Source of the DNA: Gossypium raimondii
Lineage: Eukaryota > Streptophyta > Magnoliopsida > Malvales > Malvaceae
DNA length: 64,000 nucleotides
NCBI RefSeq assembly: GCF_025698545.1
Contig: NC_068571.1
Coordinates: 52,671,733-52,735,732 of the forward strand
Reading direction: 5' to 3'
Under the pieces are notes generated by a model. The model made no database searches, had not been told where the DNA came from, and saw only the letters and a program-made list of their open reading frames with translations. Positions within the stretch are counted from its first letter, which is position 1. The number at the start of each line of letters is the position of its first letter. Both the position numbers and the translations under genes were made by a program. This document shows positions 42,052 to 53,500 of this stretch, piece after piece.

Positions 42052-43160
42052 AAAAATTATAAAGATATGCTAATACAATGGTGAAGTTGCATTTTAACTC
42101 TTATCAAAATATATAACTTAATTCTGACTCCTTTAATTTTTTTTCTGGCTTCACCTTTGGTCGAAGGTAGGTGTTTTTCCATTAGTTTTTTTTTTTTAAT
42201 ACCAATACCCAATTTAAACAAAAAAAAGGTCTAAATTGGTGAGAAGATTCTAAAAAATTATACAAATATTTTTGTGATATTGAACATTTTTTCATGATTA
42301 AATTTTAAATAAAAATCAAAGATGAACAATTTGTGATAGATAGGAGCTAGGATTTCATGGATTATTATTTCCAAGTTTCCAGTTGGAAGCCAGTAGCCCC
42401 ACATAAGAATTAAAATGAAAGGACCTTAATATTCCATATATATACATACAAAGCAATAAACCTGTTCCACAATTTTTCCAGAGGAATTGAAAACGACTAT
42501 GGCGCTGCATGCAATATGAGAAATTAAGTAGCTTGAAAGCAATGGCTTTTGCTCGTAGCCATAGAGAAAATTCAAGTTCAGGTCGATATCATGTTTATTA
42601 AATCAATCCCACACCGAATTGAACTCTTATATTGATAACCACTAATCTCACTATCATCTGGATCAAAGGTGCTTATAAATTAAGTCGTTTTGAGAATAAT
42701 TCGGGATTTTTTTTCTTTTAATTTGTTTTATTTTATTATTTTAAAATAAAAAAAATAAAATTATTTAAATTGAAATAAATTACACAACTTATGGAGAGAT
42801 GTGTTCCAATCTAACTGGCTTACAAATCTATAATATGAATTATATTTTTCAAAGATATTTCTTTGAATTATTGGTGGTCGGACCACATATTTCTAAAGCT
42901 ATATGTCTCCATGTCATTTTCTTTGTTATTATTGATTATTTTTCGAAGGTTGTTTTCTTGGTATAAAACCTTTATTATTTATGATCATTTGATCAGTACC
43001 CTTCACTTAGTTAAAGTACTTTCATATTCTAGTTTTGTCCTTTTACTAATTTTAATTTTACATAGTTTAATTTATTTATTTTTATAATACTATTAATTAG
43101 TTTAAATAATTGATATCAATAAACTATACCTTCTAACAAAAAGAAAAAATTCACATAAAC
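42052..43160. other. intergenic, no gene seen
   Basis: Begins with the right part of the dispersed repeat interrupted by the LTR remnant, then AT-rich spacer. The frame at 42863-43087 is hydrophobic only because of T-richness and is not called. Confidence 0.4.
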
Positions 43161-43168
43161 ATTTTAAT

Positions 43169-43741
43169 TAGACTTATCCATGGGCTAGGCCGAGTAGGCC
43201 TGTCAGAAAAGTGGGAGAGTTCGGGTAAAAATATAGGCCCAAAAAATGGGCTCATTTTCTAAACGAGTTAAGCCTCGGATAAGCTTCTTTTAGCCCAAGC
43301 CGAGCCGAATTTGCAAAATAAAAAATAAAAAATTTGTTGCTGTTTTGCCACTGTTTTTATTGTTTTGCTATCATTTCATTATTATATTGCCACCATTTTG
43401 TTGTTATTGTTTGGGTATTGTATAACTCTTGTTTTATTATTAATTTTAATACCATTTTAGAGGTATTTGCTTGTTAAGTTGCACTTATATTAGTGTTATT
43501 TAAGTATATTAAAAATTCATTTGTTGGGAAATATTTATTTTAATATTTTTAGTGTATTTGATGTATTATATTTTTTAAATTTATTTTTATATAAATAAAA
43601 TAATATAAAAAGTTTAATACAGGCGGGCTGGGTTGGGCTTGGACAAAATTTTAAGCTCATTTTTCGGGAGGGACTCGAGCCTAGGAAAATAACCTAATTT
43701 TTTTACTTGACCCGGCCTAACTCATCCCATGGACAACTCTA
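43169..43741. mobile_element. hAT-like MITE with 8-bp target duplication
   Basis: 573 bp. Termini TAGACTTATCCATGGG and CCCATGGACAACTCTA are inverted repeats with two mismatches in 16. Exact 8-bp duplications ATTTTAAT flank it (43161-43168 and 43742-43749), as expected for hAT transposition. The interior is non-coding, with paired subterminal GGCC/GGGCTCG tracts and a T-rich centre. Related copies in this window: 2804-2969, 13015-13496 and 25895-26275 (inverted). Confidence 0.82.
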
Positions 43742-43749
43742 ATTTTAAT

Positions 43750-45440
43750 ACTATAAAAGTAGAACTAATTTATGTCAAAGTTGAAGTATAGGACTAATCT
43801 CAAATTTGAGCATGTTTAAAGGACCAAAACCAAAATTTGACCATGTCTTTGTTTATTTGGGATTTGGGTATTTCTTTTTATGACAATATATAGTCCATGC
43901 AAAGTTAAAGCTAAGGCTTTAATAATTTTTTTTTCCAATTTGTTGGTAGATTTGTCACTTTACTAGCTTTAAGTGCCATATGTGGGAACAAAGGCCAGGA
44001 GTGAGGTTGTCCTTTAGATTGTTGGACCTATGTATTATGTGCAAATCCTTGGACCCCAACTCATTTCATTCTTATCTCTCCCTATAGCTGCTTGATTCAA
44101 GCCTTTAAAACCATATAATTTTAGATTCTATGGATTTTGGATTCCAAAAGTGATGCTAAAATGATTGTTAGTGGTTTTCTTTTGATTTCTAAAAGAGATT
44201 GGTGGATATGGATCCCTTTAATAGGGCTAGTGTGTGTGTGTGTCAACTACTACCTAATCCAATTAGGCAATCCATAATATATATAATTTTGGTTTAAATT
44301 TTTTTTGAGTCCCTCTATTATATTGAAACTTAAAATTTAATATCTTTACTTTAAATTTAAATGATTTGGTCTCTTTGCTTTTATGATTGTCGTTCAAATG
44401 ATGACATGGATATTTTATTTATAACTTTTTTAACACTAAAAATAGTTCGAATAACTTGCTTATGTTAAAACTCCATGTCATCACCTTAATGATAATAGTT
44501 AATAGTGTTAGTAATTTGGACATCCTAATAATATTATAAAAGTAGAGTGATCAAATTATTAAAGTAGAGGATAAAATCAAAATCAAACTATTTGATTTAT
44601 ACCTTTGAAGTTTGTATAATTAATTTAGGGTTAAATTAAAATCCAAAGTAATATACATGGGTTATCTCCCATAGGTTATATAGTACCTCATAAAACAAAA
44701 GAAAAGGTCCTTAGAAAAGCATTTTACAAACCTACAATTACTTTTTAATTATATGATCTTTTGACTCACTTATCTTGGCTTATTATGGTTATATATACTT
44801 ACAAGTATTTGGTCAAAATAATGAGAGAAAGATTATCAAAATATATGTTTTTAAAACTTTGAAAAATGTAATTAAAAAATAGAAATGAGGGGACTTGTCA
44901 TTTCATCAAGTCATGTCAGAAATTAGGAGATCATGCTGGTGACCTAAAATCTGTTAAGTTGATTATCGAATGCTTTACTTTTCTTTGGAAATTAATTTCT
45001 CGCATTTACTGTTGAAACCAGTTGAGTTGGTTAAAAGGTAAACTCATGTTTTTTAATGGAAATCTTACGTGACATGAGTAACGGTAGGTTAATATGTTTT
45101 TTCTTCCTTTTTATTTCAATCGTTGATTTAAAAGGATCTCATAATAATGGGATCTTTAAATAGATGCCACCTCTTCATATATTTTCAATTTAATCCTAAT
45201 ACTTTTATTTTTAGGAATTTAATCCTTTTACTTTGGATTTAAAAATTTCGGTTCACTTGCTAATCTTGTTAAAATTATTCTATTAAATTCGTTGATGTGA
45301 CATATTAAAATGAGAAAAAAAATTCCACTTGTTAGTCATATAACAAAAAATGACATTGTAATGAACTTGAATTTAACATAGAATTTTAATAGTGTTGGTA
45401 GTTCTTAAAAATCATGTAAACATTCTAATCAAAATTAATT
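43750..45440. other. intergenic with dispersed repeats
   Basis: Includes a copy of the AATTTAATCCTTTTACTTTGG...GTTAAAATTATTCTATTAAATTC repeat at 45190-45310, and a (GT)n run near 44230. No gene. Confidence 0.4.
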
Positions 45441-45448
45441 ATTTATAC

Positions 45449-45890
45449 TAACTAATGACATTAAAAAGTTGAGGTACCAAATTATGTCACAAATTAAAGT
45501 ATGAGATTAAATTTCAAAATTAAGCAAAGCATAAGGACCAAAATTGAAATTTGACCACTGTTATGTAATCTGAAAAAAGCAATAAAAGCTTGTGTATTTG
45601 GACATGTATACGTCAACATTTTAATCAGAAGGAAGTATTTGGACTGATTATGACAAGTATAAAAGTTGAGGTACCAAATGATGTTAAATTTTAAGTATTG
45701 AGATTAAATTTCAAATTTGAGCATAATATATGGATCTAAATTGAAATTTTACCATTATTATATTATCTTAAAAATATGTAAAAGGCCGTGTATATGGACA
45801 TGTGGACCCCAACATTTTAATCAGAACGAAGTATATAGAGTAACAATGACATTATAGAAATTGAGGTACTAAATAATGTTAAAATTAAAT
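45449..45890. repeat. tandem repeat, about 197-bp period, 2.2 copies
   Basis: The landmark GTTGAGGTACCAAA falls at 45468 and 45665, and a variant (ATTGAGGTACTAAA) at 45860, giving spacings of 197 and 195 bp. Later landmarks (GTGTAT-TGGACATGT and CAACATTTTAATCAGAA) repeat in the same order in units 1 and 2. The third unit is partial. Confidence 0.75.
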
Positions 45891-47787
45891 TGAATATTCT
45901 AACTTACAAATATTAGCAACTCAGGTTATGAGAAAGAAATTTAATATAATCGAATTCATATACTTATTGATAATTCCAAGTAGAAGTGTCGGAAACAGAT
46001 CATTTCTAAAATCAAATTTTTAATAATTATATTACAAAGTGATTGAAGATTTAATCGATTATTATATTAACCACTTTTAAAAATTTGTCTTTATATTAAT
46101 ATTAAAATTTTGAATTAAACAATTGGGTAATGTAAAACAAAAACAGACATGATTGAATAGTTGAGTAACCATTTTGTAACTGTTCATAATTGGGTAATCA
46201 AAAAGAAAAAAATAGTTGGGTACCATTAACTTTAAATTAATTAGTCCACTTTAAACCCATATAAATAAATAAATAATTAATAACTTTTTAAATATTATAT
46301 CTAATACCATGATTTCAATATATATTAAATTTATTTCACATGTTTCCATTATACATATAAATATTCGCCCTCACTAACCCATTATGAAAATGTGTCGATT
46401 GAAGCTAAATGCTTTAATCCAAGGGAGAGCAAAGTCTGATTTGGATTAGTGGAATTTAACGATTGATATGAATCTTCTCACCACTAAAACTAAATTATGG
46501 TCAAATTAAGATAATTAGCAATGATTAAATCACCACCTAAATCTCAAACAATTTCCTTCTATCTCTAATACCTTTGCAATTTAGCCTATAGCTTATTCAT
46601 ATATTAACCCAAGTTTCAGAAAAGTTAAAATATGTTATAAGTTTTTGTATCTTTTAAAATTTAGAATTTAGTTTATGTATTTTTATTTTCAAGAATTTAT
46701 TCTTTTTACTTTTAAAATTCAAAACTCGAGTCTAATTGTTAAAATTGTATTTTTTGTTAAATTTAAGTTCATTACAAACATCAATTTTTAGTTACATTAT
46801 GAGCAAATGAATTTTAAAATTTTTAACAGTGTTATTAATTAAACTTAAATTTAAAAATTTTAAAAATAAAAATATAAATTTTAAAAATAAAAATATAATG
46901 ATTAAATTTTATTTTAAAAAAATATTTATAACATATTTTAACCTTTTAAAAATTTAAGGGTCTCACGTCTAATACAGGGCTCGAATCACTACAGAAAATT
47001 TTAGAACGTTAGTCTTTGGGCCTACTAGCACCTATCCTGTCGATGTGTTGCAGGGTACTCTCAACCATTCGACTTAAACGTATGAATCCAAGCAAATTTG
47101 GGTCTATTTTGGTACCAAAATAATTTACTATGGGCACGAGAAAAACGAGAGAAAAGGACAATCACGAGACAAACGATACCCAACAAGAAAATATGAGTAG
47201 AAAACTACTTATTGCTCAACAAGTTCCACAGAAAATAATTGGACGATTAGACATGCGAAGCAAAAACAATCCTTAGCCACTTAGCCTGTCATTGGTATGA
47301 TCAACGTCAAATAGCTTTTAAAATTGACATAATAGCGAATATAACTCTCAATATTTACATATCATGTAATTTGAAGTTTTATTTCTTCCTTTTTTCTTTA
47401 TCCTTTTCACTTAAAAAATTAAAAAGATAAATTTATTAGCTAAATTTGATTGAAAAGATTTCGAAAATGAAAACACCAAAAAATCCAAGATACTTCTTTT
47501 CATCTTGTCTCATTATTTTAAAATTAACCTTCAATGTCACAAAGAAAAACAAACAACAAAAAATACCAAATTACACAATATGTAAATGTTGAGAGTTTAA
47601 ATTTTTTGGAATAAAAACTAAATTGACACAATGAACGAATGTTGAGGATTGAAGTTGCTATTATGTCAATTTTAAAAGCTGCCAAGTTATCTTACCATTA
47701 ATAATTTAACAGCTAGTGACCAAAAAAAAATTTACTTATAGTTGAGTGACTATCTATGTAGTTTACCCATTTTCAACTAAATCTTTC
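45891..47787. other. intergenic, 5' of SRPBCC gene
   Basis: AT-rich, with another copy of the AAATTTAG...AATTCAAAACTCGAG dispersed repeat at 46640-46870. No gene. The last few hundred bases should include the promoter of the gene at 47904. Confidence 0.4.
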
Positions 47788-47796
47788 TATATATAA
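47788..47796 (+). promoter_or_regulatory. putative TATA box for SRPBCC gene
   Basis: TATATATAA about 108 bp upstream of the ATG at 47904, within otherwise mixed sequence. Position and match are typical for a plant core promoter. Confidence 0.5.
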
Positions 47797-47903
47797 GCAA
47801 TAGCTGCTACACCAAAAGAGAATCATCATAGTGAGTTTTATTTATTTTAGTTGCTTTGCTATAGATTTTGCTAAAGAATATATCAAACATATTTACTTAT
47901 CCA

Positions 47904-48410
47904 ATGGCAAATGTTGGTCAGCAACCAAAATGGGAAGGTAAGTCATGTGCAAAGCTAGCAGGATGCAAAGCAGAACAAGTATGGCTCCTCTTACAAGATT
48001 TTTTCGGCTTGGACAAGTGGTTCCCGAGTCTGACTACTTGTCTCCCCGTCGAAGGTGTCTCGGGACAACCTGGGTGCGTTCGTTTCTGTGCTGGTTTTAA
48101 AACTCCGGTCAGTGGTAGTGATAAAGGAAGTATGAATTGGACTAAGCAAAAGCTACTGTCCATTGATCCAATTAAGATGGTTTTTAGCTATTCTATTGTG
48201 GATGGCAATGTTGGTTTCAATGCTTATGTATCAACAGTGAGAGTGTTGTCCAATGAGCATGGGTGTGACATTGAATGGAGGTATGAAGTTGAGCCAGTGA
48301 AAGGTTGGACACTCGGGGATTTGGATTTCTTCATCGCTTCTGGTTTACAAGTTATGGCTCAAAGAATGGAAGCAGCTCTCCAAGTTTTTCAAGCTACAAT
48401 GGATCAATAA
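47904..48410 (+). CDS. lachrymatory-factor-synthase-like SRPBCC protein
   Basis: Single exon, 168 aa from CCAATGGCA. It has the START/Bet v 1-like helix-grip fold features of the polyketide-cyclase-type SRPBCC family: N-terminal KWEGK-CAKLAGCKAEQVW, then FFGLDKWFPSL, CLPVEGVSGQPGCVRFC and a long C-terminal helix ending MAQRMEAALQVF. Plant members resemble onion lachrymatory factor synthase and are distant relatives of the PYL receptors. They are small cytosolic ligand-binding proteins, most without a proven substrate. An in-frame upstream extension to 47868 has no ATG at its start, so the inner ATG is used. The gene converges on the PPR gene, their ends 503 bp apart. Confidence 0.88.
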   Translation: MANVGQQPKWEGKSCAKLAGCKAEQVWLLLQDFFGLDKWFPSLTTCLPVEGVSGQPGCVRFCAGFKTPVSGSDKGSMNWTKQKLLSIDPIKMVFSYSIVDGNVGFNAYVSTVRVLSNEHGCDIEWRYEVEPVKGWTLGDLDFFIASGLQVMAQRMEAALQVFQATMDQ

Positions 48411-48913
48411 GGTATTGTCCCTTTCAAAAAAATGTAGCTCACATGAAATGTGAAAAGAAATAAGTCAAAATCATTAAAAATGGGAATAAAAATAATATAT
48501 TATCACTAAAATATAAATAAAATTATCTTATACTCAAGAATGTAAAATCTTGGGCGAATGACAAAGGCCTCACTAAAAATGGGGAGTATGTAGTATCAAG
48601 ATTATGGTTATATTACGTCATATTGTTGATTCAAGGGAACGTTATTGAACCAAACATGATAATCTATGACGAAATTTTTATGTTCTTGCAAGTAATGTAA
48701 GATGATCCGATCCAAATGCATTAAATGAATAATCCCTGAAAGTGGCAATGCTCCCTTAATATTGTTGTATGAATTGATAATTCCTAGTCTCTTTGCTTGA
48801 AGAAAACTAGCTTACATGAAATTAACAGTAAAGAAATCAATAATTAGCAAAGTAACTTTTATTCTAAAATGGTTAACATGATGATTGGCCATTGGAACAA
48901 ACTAAACTCAATT
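48411..48913. other. spacer between convergent genes
   Basis: Holds the 3' UTRs of the SRPBCC gene (plus) and the PPR gene (minus). No other feature seen. Confidence 0.5.
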
Positions 48914-50320
48914 CTAAGTAGTTGCCAAGCTATAACCAGGAGTCTTGGCAAGTTTCATTTGCTTCACGATCCTTCTAACCCTCTCAACATCTTCCCACAA
49001 ACCATTACTAGCATAGATATTAGACAATACAACATAAACCCCATCATTCCAAGGTTCCAATTCTTGTAAATGCTTAGCCACCCACTCCCCAATCTCCACA
49101 TTCCCGAATTTCTCACATGCACCAATCAAACTCCCCCATATCACTACATTTGCCTTCATAGGCATCTCTTCCACCATCTTCCTTGCTTCCTCAAGCAACC
49201 CGGCTCGACCAAGCAGATCTGCCATGCAACCATAATGCTGCAAATTTGGCTTTATCCCATAACTATTCATCATATCAAAGTAAAATTTCCCTTCCTCTAC
49301 TTTCCCACCATGCACACAAGCACTTAAAACCCCAATAAATGTAACATAGTTAGGTCTCACCCCGGACTCTCTCATGCAAAGGAAACAACCAAGAGCTTCC
49401 TTAACATGACCATGCATTGCATAGCCAACAATCATAGACGTCCAAGAAGAAACATTTTTTTCCTTCATCCTTGAAAAAACTAAATAAGCTAAATCCATCC
49501 TACCACACTTCCCATACATATCAATAACCGAATTCAACATCAAAATATCGGATTTTTCAAAGCGTTTAGCTTGGAATACACATTTGTGTAACTGAAGAGC
49601 TAACTCAAAATCCCCTAAACTACCACAAGACGATGTCACACTAACCATAGTCACATCATCAGGCAAAAACCCATTTTTTTTCAGCTCCAAAAACATATGA
49701 ATCGCTTCTTTAGCACGCCCAGTTTGAGCAAGTCCAGCTATTAAAGCATTCCAAGAACCCAATTTCCTATCGGGATTTTCATCAAACACCTTCCTCGCAT
49801 TCTTAAACTGTCCCGCTTTTGCATAAAGGCTAATAAACCCACTCTCGCAAAACTCATTCAACTCTAACCCAATCTTCACAGCCACGGAATGTAGTTGACG
49901 GCCGATGTCAATAGCGAAACACTGACAGGTAGCCTTCAAGACAAGAGGGAGAGTATAACGATCAGGGAGGAGTCCAGTTCTCGACATGGCAATGTAGATG
50001 TGAAGTGCTTTAACGGGAGCATTGAACCTGGTGTAAGATCGGATAACGTTGTTCCAATGAAACGGCGAGGAGTAACAATCGAGAAGTCGGGTTTGAATGA
50101 TGCGGGCATAAAGTTGGTCCAAGTGGAGAAGGGTGGTGCAATTGGACAATAGATTAGGCAATGTCTTGGCTGGGTCTTCAACGTTTGGATATGGAAACGA
50201 TGGGTTGGTTTCAATAATGGTAGTCGAAGCGAGATTGAGATGGGAAGGGGCTATGGTTAAGTGTTTAGGTGTTGGGGTTGTAGTTCTGGGAACCAGAATC
50301 TTGAATCGAATTGAGTTCAT
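48914..50320 (-). CDS. pentatricopeptide repeat protein, PLS/E class
   Basis: Single-exon, 468 aa. Tandem PPR units run from about residue 84 (WNNVIRSYTRFNAPVKALHI) to about 390, alternating P, L and S types: SWNALIAGLAQTGRAKEAI, NSVIDMYGKCGRMDLAYLVF, SWTSMIVGYAMHGHVKEAL, YVTFIGVLSACVHGGKVEEG. An E domain follows (VVIWGSLIGACEKFGNVEIG, YVVLSNIYASNGLWEDVERV) and the protein ends SLATT without a DYW deaminase. Such proteins bind organelle RNA in a sequence-specific way, often for C-to-U editing, and recruit a deaminase in trans. The basic, Ser/Thr-rich first 40 residues suggest organelle targeting. From memory it resembles Arabidopsis At1g77170 (mitochondrial) across its length; RNA targets are unknown. 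Confidence 0.93.
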   Translation of the reverse strand: MNSIRFKILVPRTTTPTPKHLTIAPSHLNLASTTIIETNPSFPYPNVEDPAKTLPNLLSNCTTLLHLDQLYARIIQTRLLDCYSSPFHWNNVIRSYTRFNAPVKALHIYIAMSRTGLLPDRYTLPLVLKATCQCFAIDIGRQLHSVAVKIGLELNEFCESGFISLYAKAGQFKNARKVFDENPDRKLGSWNALIAGLAQTGRAKEAIHMFLELKKNGFLPDDVTMVSVTSSCGSLGDFELALQLHKCVFQAKRFEKSDILMLNSVIDMYGKCGRMDLAYLVFSRMKEKNVSSWTSMIVGYAMHGHVKEALGCFLCMRESGVRPNYVTFIGVLSACVHGGKVEEGKFYFDMMNSYGIKPNLQHYGCMADLLGRAGLLEEARKMVEEMPMKANVVIWGSLIGACEKFGNVEIGEWVAKHLQELEPWNDGVYVVLSNIYASNGLWEDVERVRRIVKQMKLAKTPGYSLATT

Positions 50321-50719
50321 AATTGGGATAGGAGACTGAGATTTCAGTTCCAGTAGATATGAAACATGGGAAAAGGAAGCTTGTTTATTGATACATCGAT
50401 TATCTATATTGTGAATCGATAGGTGGTGGAGGATGTAGATGAAATTTTAGAAGAAAAAAATGTAGAGAAGGATGTAATGATGGGTTGCAGAGAAAATTAA
50501 CCAGAAAGAGAATTTCTTTTGTAAAATTTGATGTTCTTTCTAACATTTGTATTAGCAGTTACACTTCTCACAACTGAAGTAATTTAACAAAATAAACAAA
50601 AACTAGAATTAAGCACAAAAATACAGCCCAATCAGAAAATAATGAAAATAACCCAATAAGTGTATAAAATTTCATTTCGTTTATCTAGTATGAATGCTCC
50701 CTTCTTTGCTGCATCCTTA
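50321..50719. other. 5' flank of PPR gene
   Basis: Presumed promoter region between the PPR start and the gypsy fragment. No distinct element seen. Confidence 0.35.
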
Positions 50720-52790
50720 TCCTCGAGGACGTACAAAAATTCTCATGTTGAGTCCTTTAGAAAACTGTTGCTCCATTGGGTAATCACTTGAGTAACAGCT
50801 CGATTACCACGTTTGACCATTCTTCTGCTAAGTATAGCCATAGGCTCCTTAGCAAGTATACCTTCATCATTGATTATAGGTAGCTGAGATTGTACAGGCC
50901 CTTGTCCCACATGCTTCTTCAATTGAGATACAAGAAATACCGAATGAGATGGATAGTCTTCAATTTCTATATCAGCTATCTTTTTTAATAGCCTTAAAGA
51001 TTCTTCATCTCCATTTTCTTGGATATCTCCAGTATAATATGCCAATATTTTTCTTTGTCCATAGTTGATAAATTTCTTGTTGAAGAATATCTTTGGCTGT
51101 TGCTACTATATTAATCCCTGCTTGGGTCTGATTATAAGTCATTGATCTCACTCGTCCAAGCATCTCATATGGACCAAAGAATCGAGCAAAGAGCTTGAGA
51201 TTAACTCTGTTTACAACAGATTTTTGTCTATACGGTGGAAGCTTAAGATGATCTGAGTTACCTACTTCGAATTGCCTATCAGACATTTTATTATCTGCTT
51301 GTTGCTTCATATGGTTAGCTGCACGATGAAGGTACTACTTCATTAATTTTATGGCTGCCTCTCTAGCCAACAAACTTTTATCAACAGTAGCAGCTTGTGA
51401 ATCACCAGGTAAGGCATGTGCATCGAAGCTGGTTGTCCTTAAAGAATAGGCAATTTTACCATCTGACCCAAAAAAATTAATATTTATAAAAATAATCCTG
51501 TTTAAAAATTATTACCCAAATAACTTGAAATGAATAGTAAAATTAGGTTATGAGAATTAAATGGCTGGCACCACTATTTTTCTATTGAAAAATAACCTTT
51601 CAGGCTTTGGATACTAGATGACCGGCTCTAATATTTTTTTTGGGGTGCTGGCACACTGATGGCCGGCACCCCTTTATCTGATTAAAAAGATATTTTTTTG
51701 AGGTGTGAGGTGCCGGCCAACAAATGCCCAAAGTCACCCAACAAAAGAGATGAAAATATTGCAACATTAACCCCTCCATGTTTTCTCATCTTTTTTTATT
51801 TCTCAAGTTTAATTACATATTTTATATTTTAAAATAATATTGAACTACTTATTATGTTTTTTAATTATTATTGTATTACTCACATTATTATTAAATTTAA
51901 AATTAATTTAAATTTAATATGCACAATTAAATTATATTTTTTTATAAAATTAAAATCTACTTTAATAATTTTTATCTTTTATAATAATTCAAATAAACAT
52001 TGCTAAATTATTGTTTCTTTTAATTTAAAAATAAGTTGTAATATATTTATAAATAATGTGTTACTATTAAAATATTTCTAAATGTTTATTTGAATTATTA
52101 TAAAAGATGAAAATCATTAAAGCATATTCTAATTTTATTAAAAAAATTAATGTAATTGCTCATATTAAATTTAAAAATAATGTGAGTGATGCAATAATAA
52201 TTAACAATATGATAAGTAGTCCAATATTATTTTAAAATATAAAATATGTAATAAAACTTGGGAAATAAAAAAAGATGGAAAACAAGGAGGGGTTAATGTT
52301 ACAATATTCCCATCCCTTTTGTTAGGTAACTTTGGACATTTGTTGGTCGGCACCTCACACACACCAAAACAATAATTTCTTTTGATCAGATAAAAGGGTG
52401 TTGACCATCAGTGTGCTAACACTTCAAAAAAAAATTTTAATAAAAATACATGAGTATCGGTTATTTATGTCCAAAACCCTAAAAAATTATTTTTTTAATA
52501 GAAAAAATAGTCGTGCCGACTATCTAGTTCCTATAACTTAATTTTACTACTTATTTAAAGTTATTTAGATAAATGTTTTTGAACTAAAATTATTTTTATA
52601 AATATTATTTTTTTTGGGTGAGATGGGTAGAATAGCTTAAAGAATCTCGGAAACCGTGGTATTTGTGGAAGGGTGAAAGGTGGTATTCTGCAAAGGCAAG
52701 CTATTTCACCTAATCTCTAGGTCGCTCCCCAACCATAAACCTCAAATAGGTTTCAAGGCAACAATTAGTCCAATGAAGTTATTTATGTGA
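50720..52790 (-). pseudogene. broken Ty3/gypsy integrase / polyprotein C-terminus
   Basis: Read on the minus strand from about 52790: CLETYLRFMVGERPRD, then (after a stop) LAFAEY, which is the integrase core end. The frame is interrupted by the foldback element 51448-52636 and resumes at 51437. It then shows LPGDSQAATVDKSLLAREAA, MKQQADNKMSDRQFEVG, KLFARFFGPYEMLGRV and VSQLKKHVGQGPVQSQLP, the integrase C-terminal and post-integrase region of plant gypsy elements. Several in-frame stops (including two TAGs where family members usually have Trp) and at least one frame change make it non-functional. No LTR, PBS or RT is left around it. Confidence 0.82.
51448..52636. mobile_element. long foldback, Mutator-like non-autonomous element
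   Basis: About 1.19 kb that is almost wholly two inverted arms of roughly 550 bp (51475-52025 against 52070-52615). The arms share stretches such as AGGTGCCGRCCAACAAATG, ATTAACCCCTCC and CTGACCCAAAAAAA-type ends. It is flanked by 10-bp direct repeats CTTAAAGAAT (51438-51447 and 52636-52645). Removing it rejoins the integrase reading on both sides, so it inserted into the gypsy fragment. A 9-11-bp duplication with long TIRs is the pattern of Mutator-superfamily MITEs; exact ends are uncertain by 1-2 bp. Confidence 0.82.
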
Positions 52791-53500
52791 TCGGCATCAA
52801 CTGTAGAAAATAAATGAAATTTAGAGTTGGGAGATTAATTTTTAATTGTTAATAAAACTTTTAAAGTATCAAAATGATTTTAAAATTATAGCTTAAAGGA
52901 CCAAATTAGCTACTAACTCTTTGAAAGTTAACAATTAAGTGATAAATGTAACAATTATTATTATGTAATTTTTAAAAATTAGGTGACTAAAATGTAATTT
53001 TAAATAAAATTTAGGGATAATTGATGCAGTTTACATTTCATTTTAATAGTTAAATGATTGAACTTATAAATATTAAAAATTAATAAATTAAATTAGAATT
53101 TTTATTTAATGAAATACAAACTTGGAAAGGAATTACATATATCATAAAACAACAAAATTAATTTCATTTTTATAAAATAAAATTTTTATTTAGTTTCAAT
53201 ATTATATGAATTAAATGATTAAATTAAAACATAAATATAAATTATTTAAAAATTAAAATTGAATAGAAAATTTAAATTGAACAAAATTCAATATTGAATA
53301 TAAAAATTAATCAAACTACAGTAATAGAAATTTCACTCCCTAATATTAAGGTTGAATGGGTAAATTACTTTTTAAACATGCAAATAATTAACAACTAAAA
53401 TCAAAATAGATTAAAACCTTAATATCGTAACATATTATAAAATTTCAAAATCTCCAAAATTATTGGAAGAAGAAATAACAAATCTTAACAGAAGCTTCGG
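52791..53500. other. intergenic, 3' of helicase gene
   Basis: AT-rich spacer with no recognised element. It includes the 3' UTR of the helicase transcript. Confidence 0.4.

Noticed and set aside
46960-47080. Possible second SINE (GGGCTCGAATCAC box B-like motif)
   Set aside because: No box A at the right spacing, no A-tail and no flanking duplication were found.
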